Positions 24,422 through 34,175 of a stretch of DNA of 62,032 nucleotides are shown here, in pieces; positions within the stretch are counted from its first letter, which is position 1; every line of letters begins with the position of its first letter. The notes beneath the pieces are model-generated. The model did not search any database. It was given only the letters and a program-made list of their open reading frames with translations, and was not told where the DNA came from. The stretch is from positions 1-62,032 of the forward strand of contig CAITNQ010000411.1 of assembly GCA_903893785.1 (NCBI GenBank). The letters run 5' to 3'. This stretch comes from an uncultured Gemmatimonadota bacterium (GTDB lineage Bacteria > Latescibacterota > UBA2968 > UBA8231). The position numbers were made by a program, and so were the translations under genes.

Positions 24422-26359
24422 TCAGGACGCCGGGCTGGCGGTCACGATCACCTCGCTGGACGTTATCGGCCGGCTGCCGCTCAGGAAACCCCAAGCCTTG
24501 TGGGCCATGTCGAGCAGAGCGGCCGCCGCGAGCAAACCCATGGCGCTGACCAGCACGGCGTCAAGCTGCAGATTGAAGGCATCCGTGGCGTTGGCCGCGT
24601 GCGCCGCCTTGGCGCGGAACAGCGCGACCAGCTGCCACGCGGCCGTGAAGGTAGTCGCGTACATGAACAGCATGGGCACCAGCGTCACCCAGACATAACG
24701 CACACGCCCGGATTTCACGATGAGGATAGTGCCGATCCCCAGCGCGATCGCCGCGAGCAGTTGGTTGGCAACGCCGAACATGGGCCAGATGGTCGAGACA
24801 CTGCCGGTGTAGACCAGGTGCCCCCAGGCCGCCACCACCGCCAGGCTGGTCAGAATGGCCCCGGGGACCCAGCGGGTCTGGCCCAAGGGGCGGTACACAA
24901 CGCCGCCCATCTCCTGCAACAGGAAGCGAGCCACCCGCGTGCCTGCATCCACCGTGGTCAGGATGAAGAGGGCCTCGAACATGAGGGCGAAGTTGTACCA
25001 GTATGGCATGAGCCCGCGCATGCCCGGGATACCGGAGAGGATCGAGGCCATACCGACGGCCAGCGAGACAGCGCCGCCAGGTCGGCCAGCGACATCCACC
25101 CCCACCAGAGCGGACAACTCAGCGATGCGTTGCACCGGAAAGCCCATTGCCGCCAGCTTGTCGGCCGACAGCTTGGTACCGATGGCGAAGTAGTCCCCGG
25201 GCACCAGGATGCAGGCTGCCACCAGGGCCATCATGGCGACGAAGCCCTCGGTCAACATGGCGCCAAAACCGATAACGCGCACATGCTGCTCGGAGGTGAT
25301 CATCTTCGGTGTGGTACCCGAGGCGATCAGCGAATGGAAACCCGAGATGGCGCCGCAGGCAATGGTGATGAACATGAACGGAAAGAGCTGGCCCGGAATG
25401 ATCGGGCCACCGCCAGCAGCGAAGGCCGTCACCGGAGGCATCTGCAGCACCGGGGCCAGCGCCACAACGCCCACGGCCAGGAGGCTGATCGTGCCGATTT
25501 TCATGTACGTTGACAGGTAGTCACGGGGGCACAGCAGCATCCAGACCGGCAGTACCGAGGCCACGAATCCGTAACCCACCAGCAACAGCACCACCTGCCG
25601 TTCGGGCCAGTCGAACCAGGGACCCAGGAATGACCCGGGCACCCAGTGCCCGAAACCTACGGCACTGGCCAGCAGCACCACCCCAATGGCGCTGACTTCG
25701 CCAACACGGCCCGGACGCCAGTAGCGCAGGTACAGCCCCATGAGCAGGGCGATGGGAATGGTCAACCCGATGGTGAAGGCCGACCAGGGGCTGTTCTTCA
25801 TTGCGTTCACCACCGCCAGACCGAGGCCGGCCAGGGCCACAATGATGATGAACACGATGGCGATCGAGGTAGCCAGGCCGCCGATCGGGCCGACCTCGTC
25901 TTTGGCGATCTGGGCTAGCGACTTGCCGTTCCGGCGCACCGAGGCGGCCAGAATAACCATGTCATGCACGGCTCCGGCCAAGACCGAACCGACCAGGATC
26001 CAGAGGAACCCGGGCACATAGCCGAACTGCGCCGCCAGCATCGGACCAATCAGGGGCCCGGCACCGGCGATGGCGGCGAAGTGATGCCCGAAGAGCACCC
26101 ACTTGTTGGTCGGGTCGTAGTCCACGCCGTCCTTCAACCGGACGGCCGGGGTGACGTGGCTGGCATCGAGGCTTAGAACGCGCGTGCTCAGAAAGGCACC
26201 GTAGAAACGGTAGGCGATGACGTAGATGCAGGCCGCCGCCACCACCAACCAGAGGGCATTGACGTTCTCGGCCGGGTGGACCACGCCGACGACTACGGCT
26301 GAGGCCAGCGCGGCCACGAGAGACATCGCGCCCCAGCCGACGCGTTTCATTGTGCTCAT
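24422..26359 (-). CDS. cstA: Carbon starvation protein A (CstA) family transporter
   Basis: 645 residues, an inner-membrane protein with many hydrophobic spans. Family marks: NKWVLFGHHFAAIAGAGPLIGPMLAAQFGY (read as two adjoining pieces), SVLAGAVHDMVI, CGAISGFHSLIASGTTPKMI and YTGSVSTIWPMFGVANQLLA. CstA proteins import pyruvate or peptides and are induced by carbon starvation. The ATG at 26359 has GGAGGTG 4-5 nt upstream; a second ATG lies three codons in. A promoter candidate sits about 100 bp upstream. The HAMP-SpoIIE protein is divergent, with no two-component pyruvate sensor beside it. Confidence 0.95.
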   Translation of the reverse strand: MSTMKRVGWGAMSLVAALASAVVVGVVHPAENVNALWLVVAAACIYVIAYRFYGAFLSTRVLSLDASHVTPAVRLKDGVDYDPTNKWVLFGHHFAAIAGAGPLIGPMLAAQFGYVPGFLWILVGSVLAGAVHDMVILAASVRRNGKSLAQIAKDEVGPIGGLATSIAIVFIIIVALAGLGLAVVNAMKNSPWSAFTIGLTIPIALLMGLYLRYWRPGRVGEVSAIGVVLLASAVGFGHWVPGSFLGPWFDWPERQVVLLLVGYGFVASVLPVWMLLCPRDYLSTYMKIGTISLLAVGVVALAPVLQMPPVTAFAAGGGPIIPGQLFPFMFITIACGAISGFHSLIASGTTPKMITSEQHVRVIGFGAMLTEGFVAMMALVAACILVPGDYFAIGTKLSADKLAAMGFPVQRIAELSALVGVDVAGRPGGAVSLAVGMASILSGIPGMRGLMPYWYNFALMFEALFILTTVDAGTRVARFLLQEMGGVVYRPLGQTRWVPGAILTSLAVVAAWGHLVYTGSVSTIWPMFGVANQLLAAIALGIGTILIVKSGRVRYVWVTLVPMLFMYATTFTAAWQLVALFRAKAAHAANATDAFNLQLDAVLVSAMGLLAAAALLDMAHKAWGFLSGSRPITSSEVIVTASPAS

Positions 26360-26672
26360 GTGCACCTCCGCAGGACACCACGGCGGATGGCCGCGAACCG
26401 TTGGCCGGATGCCCGGCCCCAGACCGGCTCCCCGGCGGGCGGCACCCGGGGAAGCAATTAACGCCGTTGCCCGGTGCGGGCAACCCATCACCGGAGCCGT
26501 CGCAGAAGGCCGCGGCGGCCCGGCCCCTATTGACATCGATCGATCTGATGCGCTTGCTAAAGCTCGGGGCCCCTCGCAGGGCCCGGGCGGGCGCACCCCA
26601 CCGCCTGTTGCTGGCCGGCCTGCGCCGCCGGTCCGGGCGCCGCCCCACCATCCGGATCACTCCTTGAGGCAC
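26360..26672. other. 313-bp divergent intergenic region
   Basis: Lies between cstA (minus) and the SpoIIE-phosphatase gene (plus). It contains the cstA promoter candidate (26455-26483) and, nearer the plus-strand gene, TTGACATCGATCGAT (26530-26544), in which ATCGATCGAT is a perfect palindrome and TTGACA looks like a -35, but no acceptable -10 follows. No gene seen. Confidence 0.5.
26455..26483 (-). promoter_or_regulatory. Promoter candidate for cstA
   Basis: Minus strand TTGCCC (26483-26478), a 17-nt spacer, TAATTG (26460-26455). The -10 resembles the sigma-gene promoter's TAATTT. Predicted leader of about 90 nt before the ATG at 26359. Confidence 0.5.
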
Positions 26673-28367
26673 GTGAACGCGCCGACACGGCGGACGCTGA
26701 AGTTCCGGGTCTTGACCGCGCGAGCACGCGATCTCCCCCTGGCGATCAAGCAGGGACTGGGCTTTGGCCTGGTTATCGCGGCCATGGGTGCGGTGAGCCT
26801 GTGGCTGTTTGTGCAGCTGGCATCGCTGCGGCAGGACATGGACGAGTTGGCGGGCCACCACCTGCCCGGTGTCCTGGCGACACTGGAGCTGGCCCATCTG
26901 TTCGCCGACCTGCGGGCAGCCCAGTTGCCGGGAACGTCGGGTGCCGACCCGACCACCGCGGCCACGCCCTACGCGTCGATCGATGCCCTGGTGCAGTCGG
27001 TCGACGCCGCCCTGGTGCGCTACCGCGCCGTTGGCCTGGCCAGCGATGTCCCCCGGCCGCAGGCGGAGGCGTACCAGGCGCTGGTCGCGGCCTGGACGCC
27101 CTACCGACGCCTCTCGCTGGCCAGCCTGCCCGCCGCCAGGACCGGTCTGTTGCCACCGGCGCTGGTCGGGCCCGCCGGTCGTCACTTGTACGACGAGTGC
27201 CGTCACCAGTTGGCCCGCCTGGCCGATTCCGAGGTGCGTGGCGCCGCCGTCGCCACGGCTCGAGCCGAGTCCGCCTACAGCACCACGCGCCGGCTGCTGC
27301 TGGCAGCATTGCTCGTTGCCGGGGTGGTCTCGGCGGTTATCAGCGCTGTATTGGTGGGCTCGGTATCGCGTCCCCTGGCGGCCCTTGCCCGGGGTGCAAC
27401 TGCGGTCGCCCACGGGAACCTGGACGTGCATTTGGACAGCGGTGGCCGCGACGAAATCGGGCGCCTGGCGGCGGCGTTCAACGAGATGACGGCAGCCCTG
27501 CGCCAAAACCAGGTTCAGGCACGCACGCAGACTGCCGCCCTCACCCACGCCCATCACGAGCTGCAGGAGCAATTCCGGCAGAACCAGGCGCTATCGGCCC
27601 ATCACCTGGCCCAGGAGCGCCAGTTGCGGCAAGAAGCCGAACGCGAACTGGAAGCCGCCAGGCGGCTGCAGGTCAGCTTGATGCCGGACGCCGACCCCCG
27701 TGTGGAGGGTTACGATATTGCCGGCAAGTGCCTGCCCGCCAGCCATGTGGGCGGCGACTTCTTCCAGTATTTCCCGCTCAGCGGCAGACGCCTGGCGCTG
27801 GGGTTGGCCGACGTGACCGGCCACGGCATGGAGGCCGCGATTCCGGTGGTGCTGTTCAGCGGCATGCTCGAGAGCGAGGTCAGCCGATCGACGGACTTGG
27901 GGGCCCTGCTGGGGCAGCTCAACCGCACCCTCTACCGCGTCTTGGACCGCCGGGCCTTCGTGTGTTTCGCCATGGGCGAATTGCTGCTGGAAGACCGCGC
28001 CATCACTGTGACCAACAGCGGTTGCCCGTACCCACTCCACTACCGCGCGGTCCACGCCGGCCTCCGCGAGGTACAGCTCGATGCCTATCCCTTGGGCATC
28101 CGGGCCGAAGCCCAATACCGGGTCGAGCGTCTCCATCTGCAGCCCGGCGACCGGGTCGTGTTTCTGTCGGACGGCATTGTAGAGGCACTCAACGAACAGG
28201 GCGAAATGCTCGGTTACGAACGCACCCTGGCCGTCATCGACGATGCCTGTCGCCAGGCCCCGACCTCACAGGAAGTGATCGACCGCGTCCTGGCCCGCGT
28301 CAAGGCGCACATGGGCAGCGCTCCCCCTTCCGACGACCAGACGATCCTGGTAGTCGGCGTGGACTGA
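26673..28367 (+). CDS. Membrane HAMP-SpoIIE (PP2C-type) phosphatase, RsbU-like
   Basis: 564 residues. First transmembrane helix at about 25-45 (LGFGLVIAAMGAVSLWLFVQ), a roughly 150-residue sensory loop, second helix (LLLAALLVAGVVSAVISAVL), a HAMP domain (SRPLAALARGATAVAHGNLD, IGRLAAAFNEM), a coiled coil, then the PP2C/SpoIIE domain with VGGDFF, LADVTGHGMEAA, FLSDGIVEAL and DDQTILVV, supplying the metal-binding aspartates. It should dephosphorylate a Ser/Thr-phosphorylated partner such as an anti-sigma antagonist in response to a periplasmic cue. GTG at 26673 has GAGG close upstream; the longer open frame upstream lies across the cstA leader. No anti-sigma factor or STAS protein is adjacent. 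Confidence 0.9.
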   Translation: MNAPTRRTLKFRVLTARARDLPLAIKQGLGFGLVIAAMGAVSLWLFVQLASLRQDMDELAGHHLPGVLATLELAHLFADLRAAQLPGTSGADPTTAATPYASIDALVQSVDAALVRYRAVGLASDVPRPQAEAYQALVAAWTPYRRLSLASLPAARTGLLPPALVGPAGRHLYDECRHQLARLADSEVRGAAVATARAESAYSTTRRLLLAALLVAGVVSAVISAVLVGSVSRPLAALARGATAVAHGNLDVHLDSGGRDEIGRLAAAFNEMTAALRQNQVQARTQTAALTHAHHELQEQFRQNQALSAHHLAQERQLRQEAERELEAARRLQVSLMPDADPRVEGYDIAGKCLPASHVGGDFFQYFPLSGRRLALGLADVTGHGMEAAIPVVLFSGMLESEVSRSTDLGALLGQLNRTLYRVLDRRAFVCFAMGELLLEDRAITVTNSGCPYPLHYRAVHAGLREVQLDAYPLGIRAEAQYRVERLHLQPGDRVVFLSDGIVEALNEQGEMLGYERTLAVIDDACRQAPTSQEVIDRVLARVKAHMGSAPPSDDQTILVVGVD

Positions 28368-28383
28368 CCCCAAAGCGGCACGC

Positions 28384-29466
28384 CTAGCGGCCCAGCTGCC
28401 GCCCGCGCTCGACAAAGTAACGCATGGTTTCGTAGTCCACTTCGGGCGGTTCAGAGTGGTCCGAATGGAGGATATACCCACCGCCGCCGCGTACCACAGG
28501 CAGTATCTTGGCGTCCATTTCCGCATCGAGGCGCTGCCGGTCATTGCTTATCAGGCAGCGAACGTCAACGCCGCCGTAGAACGCAATGCGGTCGCCGTAA
28601 CGGGCAAACAGCTGCGGCAGGTCCATGCCAGCTTTCACCTCCATGGCCTGGAGGCAGTCCATTCCCGCTTCGATCAGGCCCGGGACGAGGGGCTCGACGA
28701 AACCGCACGAATGGACGATGACCGGGCAGCCATGGGCGTGGGCAAAGGCAAACAGTCGCTGGTGGCCGGGCTGGATGATCTCGCGGTACATGGCCGGCGA
28801 CATGAAGGGCCGTTGCTTGAACCCCATGTCTTCGTAGAAGAACATGCCGTCCGGCAGCCCTTCCTCGGCAAACAGCAACTCCAGGTGCGCCAAGGTCAGG
28901 TCGGTGTACGTCTGCACCATGTCGCGGACCCAGTCCGGGTCCAGAGCCATGCCGGCCAGCATGTGCTCGTGGCCGCATACAGGATGCATCTGCTCGAACG
29001 GAGCCACCCCGGCCCAACAGAAGAAACGCTGTTTCTCGGCGGCAAAACGCCGCGCCTCGCGGTACCCCTCGAAGGGGATGCGGCGTCGGTCGATGCCCAC
29101 CAGGTGAGGTTTGGCGAAAGCTTCCCAGGAGCGCCGGTCAGTCACCGTGAAACCCACGTGCTCAGGGGTGCTGTCGTGCAGTTTGTGCCGCCGCAGGCGC
29201 GCGCCGTTGGCGTCCAGTTGCAGGATCGTCTCCTCGGTCTCCTCCAGGGTAACCGCCTGGAACTCCAGGTCGACTACCGAATTCAGCCAGCCGCCAGAGC
29301 GCAGGTCCTGACCGAAGTGCTCGGCCACGTCCTCTTCCGGGCCCAGGTGGCCTTCCTGCCGCCACCGAGCCACCGTGGCGCCCCAAGGGCTGACGGCGAT
29401 AGGCAACTGATCAACCGGGCGGCGCGCCAAGGCCGCCTGCATGCGTTCAACGCTGGTCATGACCAT
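28384..29466 (-). CDS. Uroporphyrinogen decarboxylase (URO-D)-like protein
   Basis: 360 residues of the URO-D TIM-barrel superfamily, which contains true HemE and many corrinoid/cobalamin-dependent methyltransferases. Seen: MTSVERMQAALARRPVDQLP at the start (HemE-like opening with the substrate-arginine region altered), FFYEDMGFKQRPFMSP, the metal-site-like VIVHSCGFVEPLVPGLIEAG, and GGVDVRCL. The HSCG motif supplies a zinc-ligand type His/Cys as in MtaA/MtbA-like methyltransferases, so methyl-group transfer is more likely than heme synthesis. ATG at 29466 has AGGAG 6 nt upstream. Convergent with the SpoIIE phosphatase gene (16-bp gap). No corrinoid protein is adjacent. Confidence 0.85.
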   Translation of the reverse strand: MVMTSVERMQAALARRPVDQLPIAVSPWGATVARWRQEGHLGPEEDVAEHFGQDLRSGGWLNSVVDLEFQAVTLEETEETILQLDANGARLRRHKLHDSTPEHVGFTVTDRRSWEAFAKPHLVGIDRRRIPFEGYREARRFAAEKQRFFCWAGVAPFEQMHPVCGHEHMLAGMALDPDWVRDMVQTYTDLTLAHLELLFAEEGLPDGMFFYEDMGFKQRPFMSPAMYREIIQPGHQRLFAFAHAHGCPVIVHSCGFVEPLVPGLIEAGMDCLQAMEVKAGMDLPQLFARYGDRIAFYGGVDVRCLISNDRQRLDAEMDAKILPVVRGGGGYILHSDHSEPPEVDYETMRYFVERGRQLGR

Positions 29467-29534
29467 ATGAAGCTCCTGGGTTCTGCGGGCGGTTCGCCGG
29501 CCGGTGGCAGGACAGCGGGATGGGGGCGCACAAA

Positions 29535-29939
29535 TCAGGGCGCGGCCGCCGCCGAACCGCGACGCCACCGGGAAAGCTTCTCCCAAGCGCGTTCGGCGGC
29601 GCGCAGCAGGTCGCTGATACTGGCGGGTTTGGTGAAGTAATCTTCGAAACCGGCGTCGCGACACTCGGAGAGCTGGAAAAGCGAGGCGTACCCGGTCACC
29701 GCGTAGGCGATTGCCATGGGCCAGTTGCTCCGCACCTGGCGACACAGCTCGAGGCCGTTCATGCCGGGCAGATTCAGGTCCAGGAACATGACCCACGAGG
29801 GGCGCTCGTTGAGCATGGCCAGGGCTTCCTCAGCACTCCGCGCGGTACGCACCACATAGCCGGCGCCGCCGAAGATATCACCATACAGCTCAAGGATCAT
29901 GGGTTCGTCGTCGACCACCAGGATCTCTCTTGGCTCCAC
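29535..29939 (-). CDS. Stand-alone response-regulator receiver domain
   Basis: 134 residues, a single CheY-like domain. Acidic pocket VVDDE (about residues 8-12), phospho-accepting Asp54 in FLDLNLPGMNG, Thr in AVTGYAS, Lys in YFTKPAS. No output domain, so it signals by protein contact, probably with one of the kinases encoded in this part of the window (32238-34085). The last residues are a Trp/Arg/Ala tail. Upstream of the URO-D-like gene on the same strand, 68 bp away. Confidence 0.92.
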   Translation of the reverse strand: MEPREILVVDDEPMILELYGDIFGGAGYVVRTARSAEEALAMLNERPSWVMFLDLNLPGMNGLELCRQVRSNWPMAIAYAVTGYASLFQLSECRDAGFEDYFTKPASISDLLRAAERAWEKLSRWRRGSAAAAP

Positions 29940-30095
29940 ATTGCCTCCCTGCCGCGAACCGCCACGGCACGCAGTTCATTGCCGATTCCCCGCTGACCCA
30001 CGCCGGGGTGTCGCGAGGCGAGACCGCCCGATAGCGCCGGTGGTCGGCCAGCGGCCCACAAGAAACGCCACGCCACCCGCGGGCGCAACGCCGCA

Positions 30096-31427
30096 TCAGG
30101 GCACGCAGGCGGGCCCGGCCATGGGTCGGGCGGCTCCCTCCCGAGCCGCGGCCCGGGCCTGGTCCAGGGCCGTGGACACGGCCACCGACCAGGCCCCGGG
30201 AAACCGGCCCGGCGCGGTCAGCCACTGCGTCAGGCTGTCGATGGCCCCCGGGCAGCCGTTCAACTCGTCCGCCACCGCACAGGCCAGCAGCTGGCCCATC
30301 TCCGGGCCGCAGGCATCGGCCTGGTCACCCAACCGGGCGCGGAAGTCACGGTCCACAGCCAGCAGGTCCGCGTCCGTCAGTCGCTGCCGACGGACCTCGG
30401 CCAGCGCGGCGGCAGCCCCACGCAGACGCTCGGCGGCGGCGGATTCCTCCGGCACCACCGCCGCCAGTTCGTCGGCTAGTCGCTCCAGCTGGTCCTGGAG
30501 CAGCAGCGTCGGCATGCCCCGGGCGGCCAGCAGGCGCCCGAGCCAGCGGACCTGCTGCTGCACCTGGACAGCATCATACTGACCCAGAGTGGCCAGCCAG
30601 GCCGCGTCGCTGCGGGCGAAACGCTGGCCCCGCTCGCCGTAACGATGGGCGAAGTAGGGATAGCGCGACCAGCAGGCATCGGCGGCGCGAAGCGCGGCTT
30701 CCATTTGGCGCGGGTCGGTCGGTACCGGATGGCGGCCCGCCTCGGGGTTGATGGTGGTGGCCACGTGCCCGAGCGACTCCGGCTGGACCGGGTACAGGGC
30801 GCTGAAGATGTCGCGCACCAGACCGAACAGCGTGGCGGCGGCCTCCGCCACCAACCGACGCTCGTGCTCGCTCAGTGGCTGAGCGTCCAGGCGCTGGCGG
30901 AACTCGGTCCATCGTGGCTGCACCGCGGCCGGATCCTGGGTCAGGTACGCCAAGCCACCATCGTCGGCCAGCAGGAACGCCCGTGCATACAGGCGCCGGA
31001 GCGTTGCCGCCCCGAGATTCGAACCCTCGATCACGTACAGATAGCCCAGCAGGGCCACCGGTTGTGCGGCGGCCGTGCGGCGAATGGCTTCCGTGGCTCG
31101 CACCGCTGCCGCCGCCGCGCCGGTGATGTCCAGCACCCCTCGCGGGGCGAAATACGCCAGGTCGAGCAGCAGCCGGGGCAGCCGGCGCAGGTCATCGCGC
31201 CACACCGCCGCAACACGCGGCTCGGCGCTCTCGCCCAGCGCCTGTTCCAGAACCCCGTGCACCACCGCCAGACCCCGTAACTGGCCGACGTAGGACTCCA
31301 GCGGCAACTGGCAACGGGCCAGGGCGCCGAAAAACGGTTCGGCCTGCAACCCCGCGTGCGCGGCGAAGGTCTCGGCCCGCAGTTCCTCGCTGAGGCTCAG
31401 TTGCTGGCCCAAGATACCGGTCGTCAT
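30096..31427 (-). CDS. Heme-oxygenase-like protein with extra C-terminal domain
   Basis: 443 residues. Residues 1 to about 205 match biliverdin-forming heme oxygenase: LRAETFAAHAGLQ with candidate proximal His24, then LLGYLYVIEGSNLGAATL as the distal-helix motif. Such enzymes open heme to biliverdin, CO and iron, for iron recovery or for chromophore supply. Residues about 220-443 (TDPRQMEAALRAADACWSRY, AHRYGERGQRFARSDAAWLA, VRWLGRLLAARGMPTLLL) are a helical domain I do not recognise, doubling the usual length. The start ATG is 22 nt from a Fur-like half-site. No phytochrome gene is visible nearby. Its overall role, and whether the extra domain binds a tetrapyrrole, are inference. Confidence 0.8.
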   Translation of the reverse strand: MTTGILGQQLSLSEELRAETFAAHAGLQAEPFFGALARCQLPLESYVGQLRGLAVVHGVLEQALGESAEPRVAAVWRDDLRRLPRLLLDLAYFAPRGVLDITGAAAAAVRATEAIRRTAAAQPVALLGYLYVIEGSNLGAATLRRLYARAFLLADDGGLAYLTQDPAAVQPRWTEFRQRLDAQPLSEHERRLVAEAAATLFGLVRDIFSALYPVQPESLGHVATTINPEAGRHPVPTDPRQMEAALRAADACWSRYPYFAHRYGERGQRFARSDAAWLATLGQYDAVQVQQQVRWLGRLLAARGMPTLLLQDQLERLADELAAVVPEESAAAERLRGAAAALAEVRRQRLTDADLLAVDRDFRARLGDQADACGPEMGQLLACAVADELNGCPGAIDSLTQWLTAPGRFPGAWSVAVSTALDQARAAAREGAARPMAGPACVP

Positions 31428-31448
31428 AGGACGTCAACACCAAGTCAT

Positions 31449-31458
31449 GAGAATGATA
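31449..31458. promoter_or_regulatory. Possible Fur-type half-site upstream of heme oxygenase
   Basis: GAGAATGATA matches nine of ten bases of the first half of the Fur box (GATAATGATA); the second half (GGTACAGCG) does not match. Located 22 nt upstream of the heme-oxygenase-like start codon, where a repressor would block expression. Iron control of heme oxygenase is common. A ten-base match by eye can be chance. Confidence 0.3.
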
Positions 31459-31667
31459 GGTACAGCGCCTCGTCGGGCCCGTTGGCAAGCCAGTCGCCGG
31501 GAGCGCCACGACCCGGCACGGGGGCCGACTGACGCTGAAGAAGATAAGCCCGCAGGCGGTCGCCGGCAGGCCGCCACGGCGGGCGCGGTTGACTCCCGGT
31601 CGATGGCGCCACACCTTTGCCCGGTCGGCGGCGGCGCAGCCGCCGCACCGGGTTCCGGGGAGGCCCT

Positions 31668-32228
31668 ATGGATGCGGATTGGTTGTTGCCGGGGCGTCTG
31701 CTGTTGGCCAGCCGCCCGGCCTACCCGGGCTACCCCGGGACGCCCGACTACCTGCAACGGTACCGCCAGGAACTGGCGCAACTGGCCGGTTTCGGCGTCG
31801 GCGTCGTCTGGACGTTCCTCTCCGATCCGGACCTGCAGCGCTATGGCCTGGAACCATGGGCCGCGGACCTGGCCGATCTGGGCATCGTCCTGCGACGCAG
31901 CCCGATCGCCGATTTCGGCACCCCTACCCCGGCCCAGGTGATCGCGTTCACAGCCCAATTGCCACGCGACCTGGAGACCGGGCCGGTGGCCCTCAGCTGC
32001 TCTGCGGGTCGTGGCCGTACGGGCACCATGGCGGCGTGTTTTCTCGTGGGGCAGGGATGGTCTGACCGCGACGCCATCGCCGAGGTCCGCCGCTGCCGGC
32101 CAGGCGCCGTCGAGACCGACGCCCAGGAGGCCGTGGTGGCTGGGTACGCCCAGAGCCTCCGGACCCCGGCCACCGCCCCATCGCCACCGCCAGACGCCGC
32201 TGCCGGCAACGGCCGCGCGCCCGCCTGA
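31668..32228 (+). CDS. Dual-specificity / tyrosine-phosphatase-like protein
   Basis: 186 residues. The active-site P-loop CSAGRGRTG has the CX5R signature (Cys111, Arg117), and an upstream aspartate (IADFGTP, about Asp82) is placed to act as general acid, as in cyclin-dependent kinase inhibitor 3-like and other DSP phosphatases. It removes phosphate from Tyr, Ser/Thr or perhaps a small molecule. The 25 C-terminal residues are Pro/Ala-rich and disordered. ATG at 31668 has GGGGAGG 5 nt upstream. No signal peptide. Convergent with the histidine kinase, 9-bp gap. Confidence 0.88.
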   Translation: MDADWLLPGRLLLASRPAYPGYPGTPDYLQRYRQELAQLAGFGVGVVWTFLSDPDLQRYGLEPWAADLADLGIVLRRSPIADFGTPTPAQVIAFTAQLPRDLETGPVALSCSAGRGRTGTMAACFLVGQGWSDRDAIAEVRRCRPGAVETDAQEAVVAGYAQSLRTPATAPSPPPDAAAGNGRAPA

Positions 32229-32237
32229 ACCCGTCGC

Positions 32238-34085
<1,848 letters not shown>

Positions 34086-34175
34086 ACGTGTCCGGGCACC
34101 CCGGTGCCGGCCGCGCCGCGCGTGCGGCCCTGGCCGCGCCGCACCGTCAGCCGGATGGGCCGCGGCCTCCCGGCA

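Noticed and set aside
26530..26559. Promoter for the SpoIIE gene with -35 TTGACA
   Set aside because: No -10 resembling TAnnTTT or TATAAT at 16-18 nt, so only the -35-like hexamer stands.
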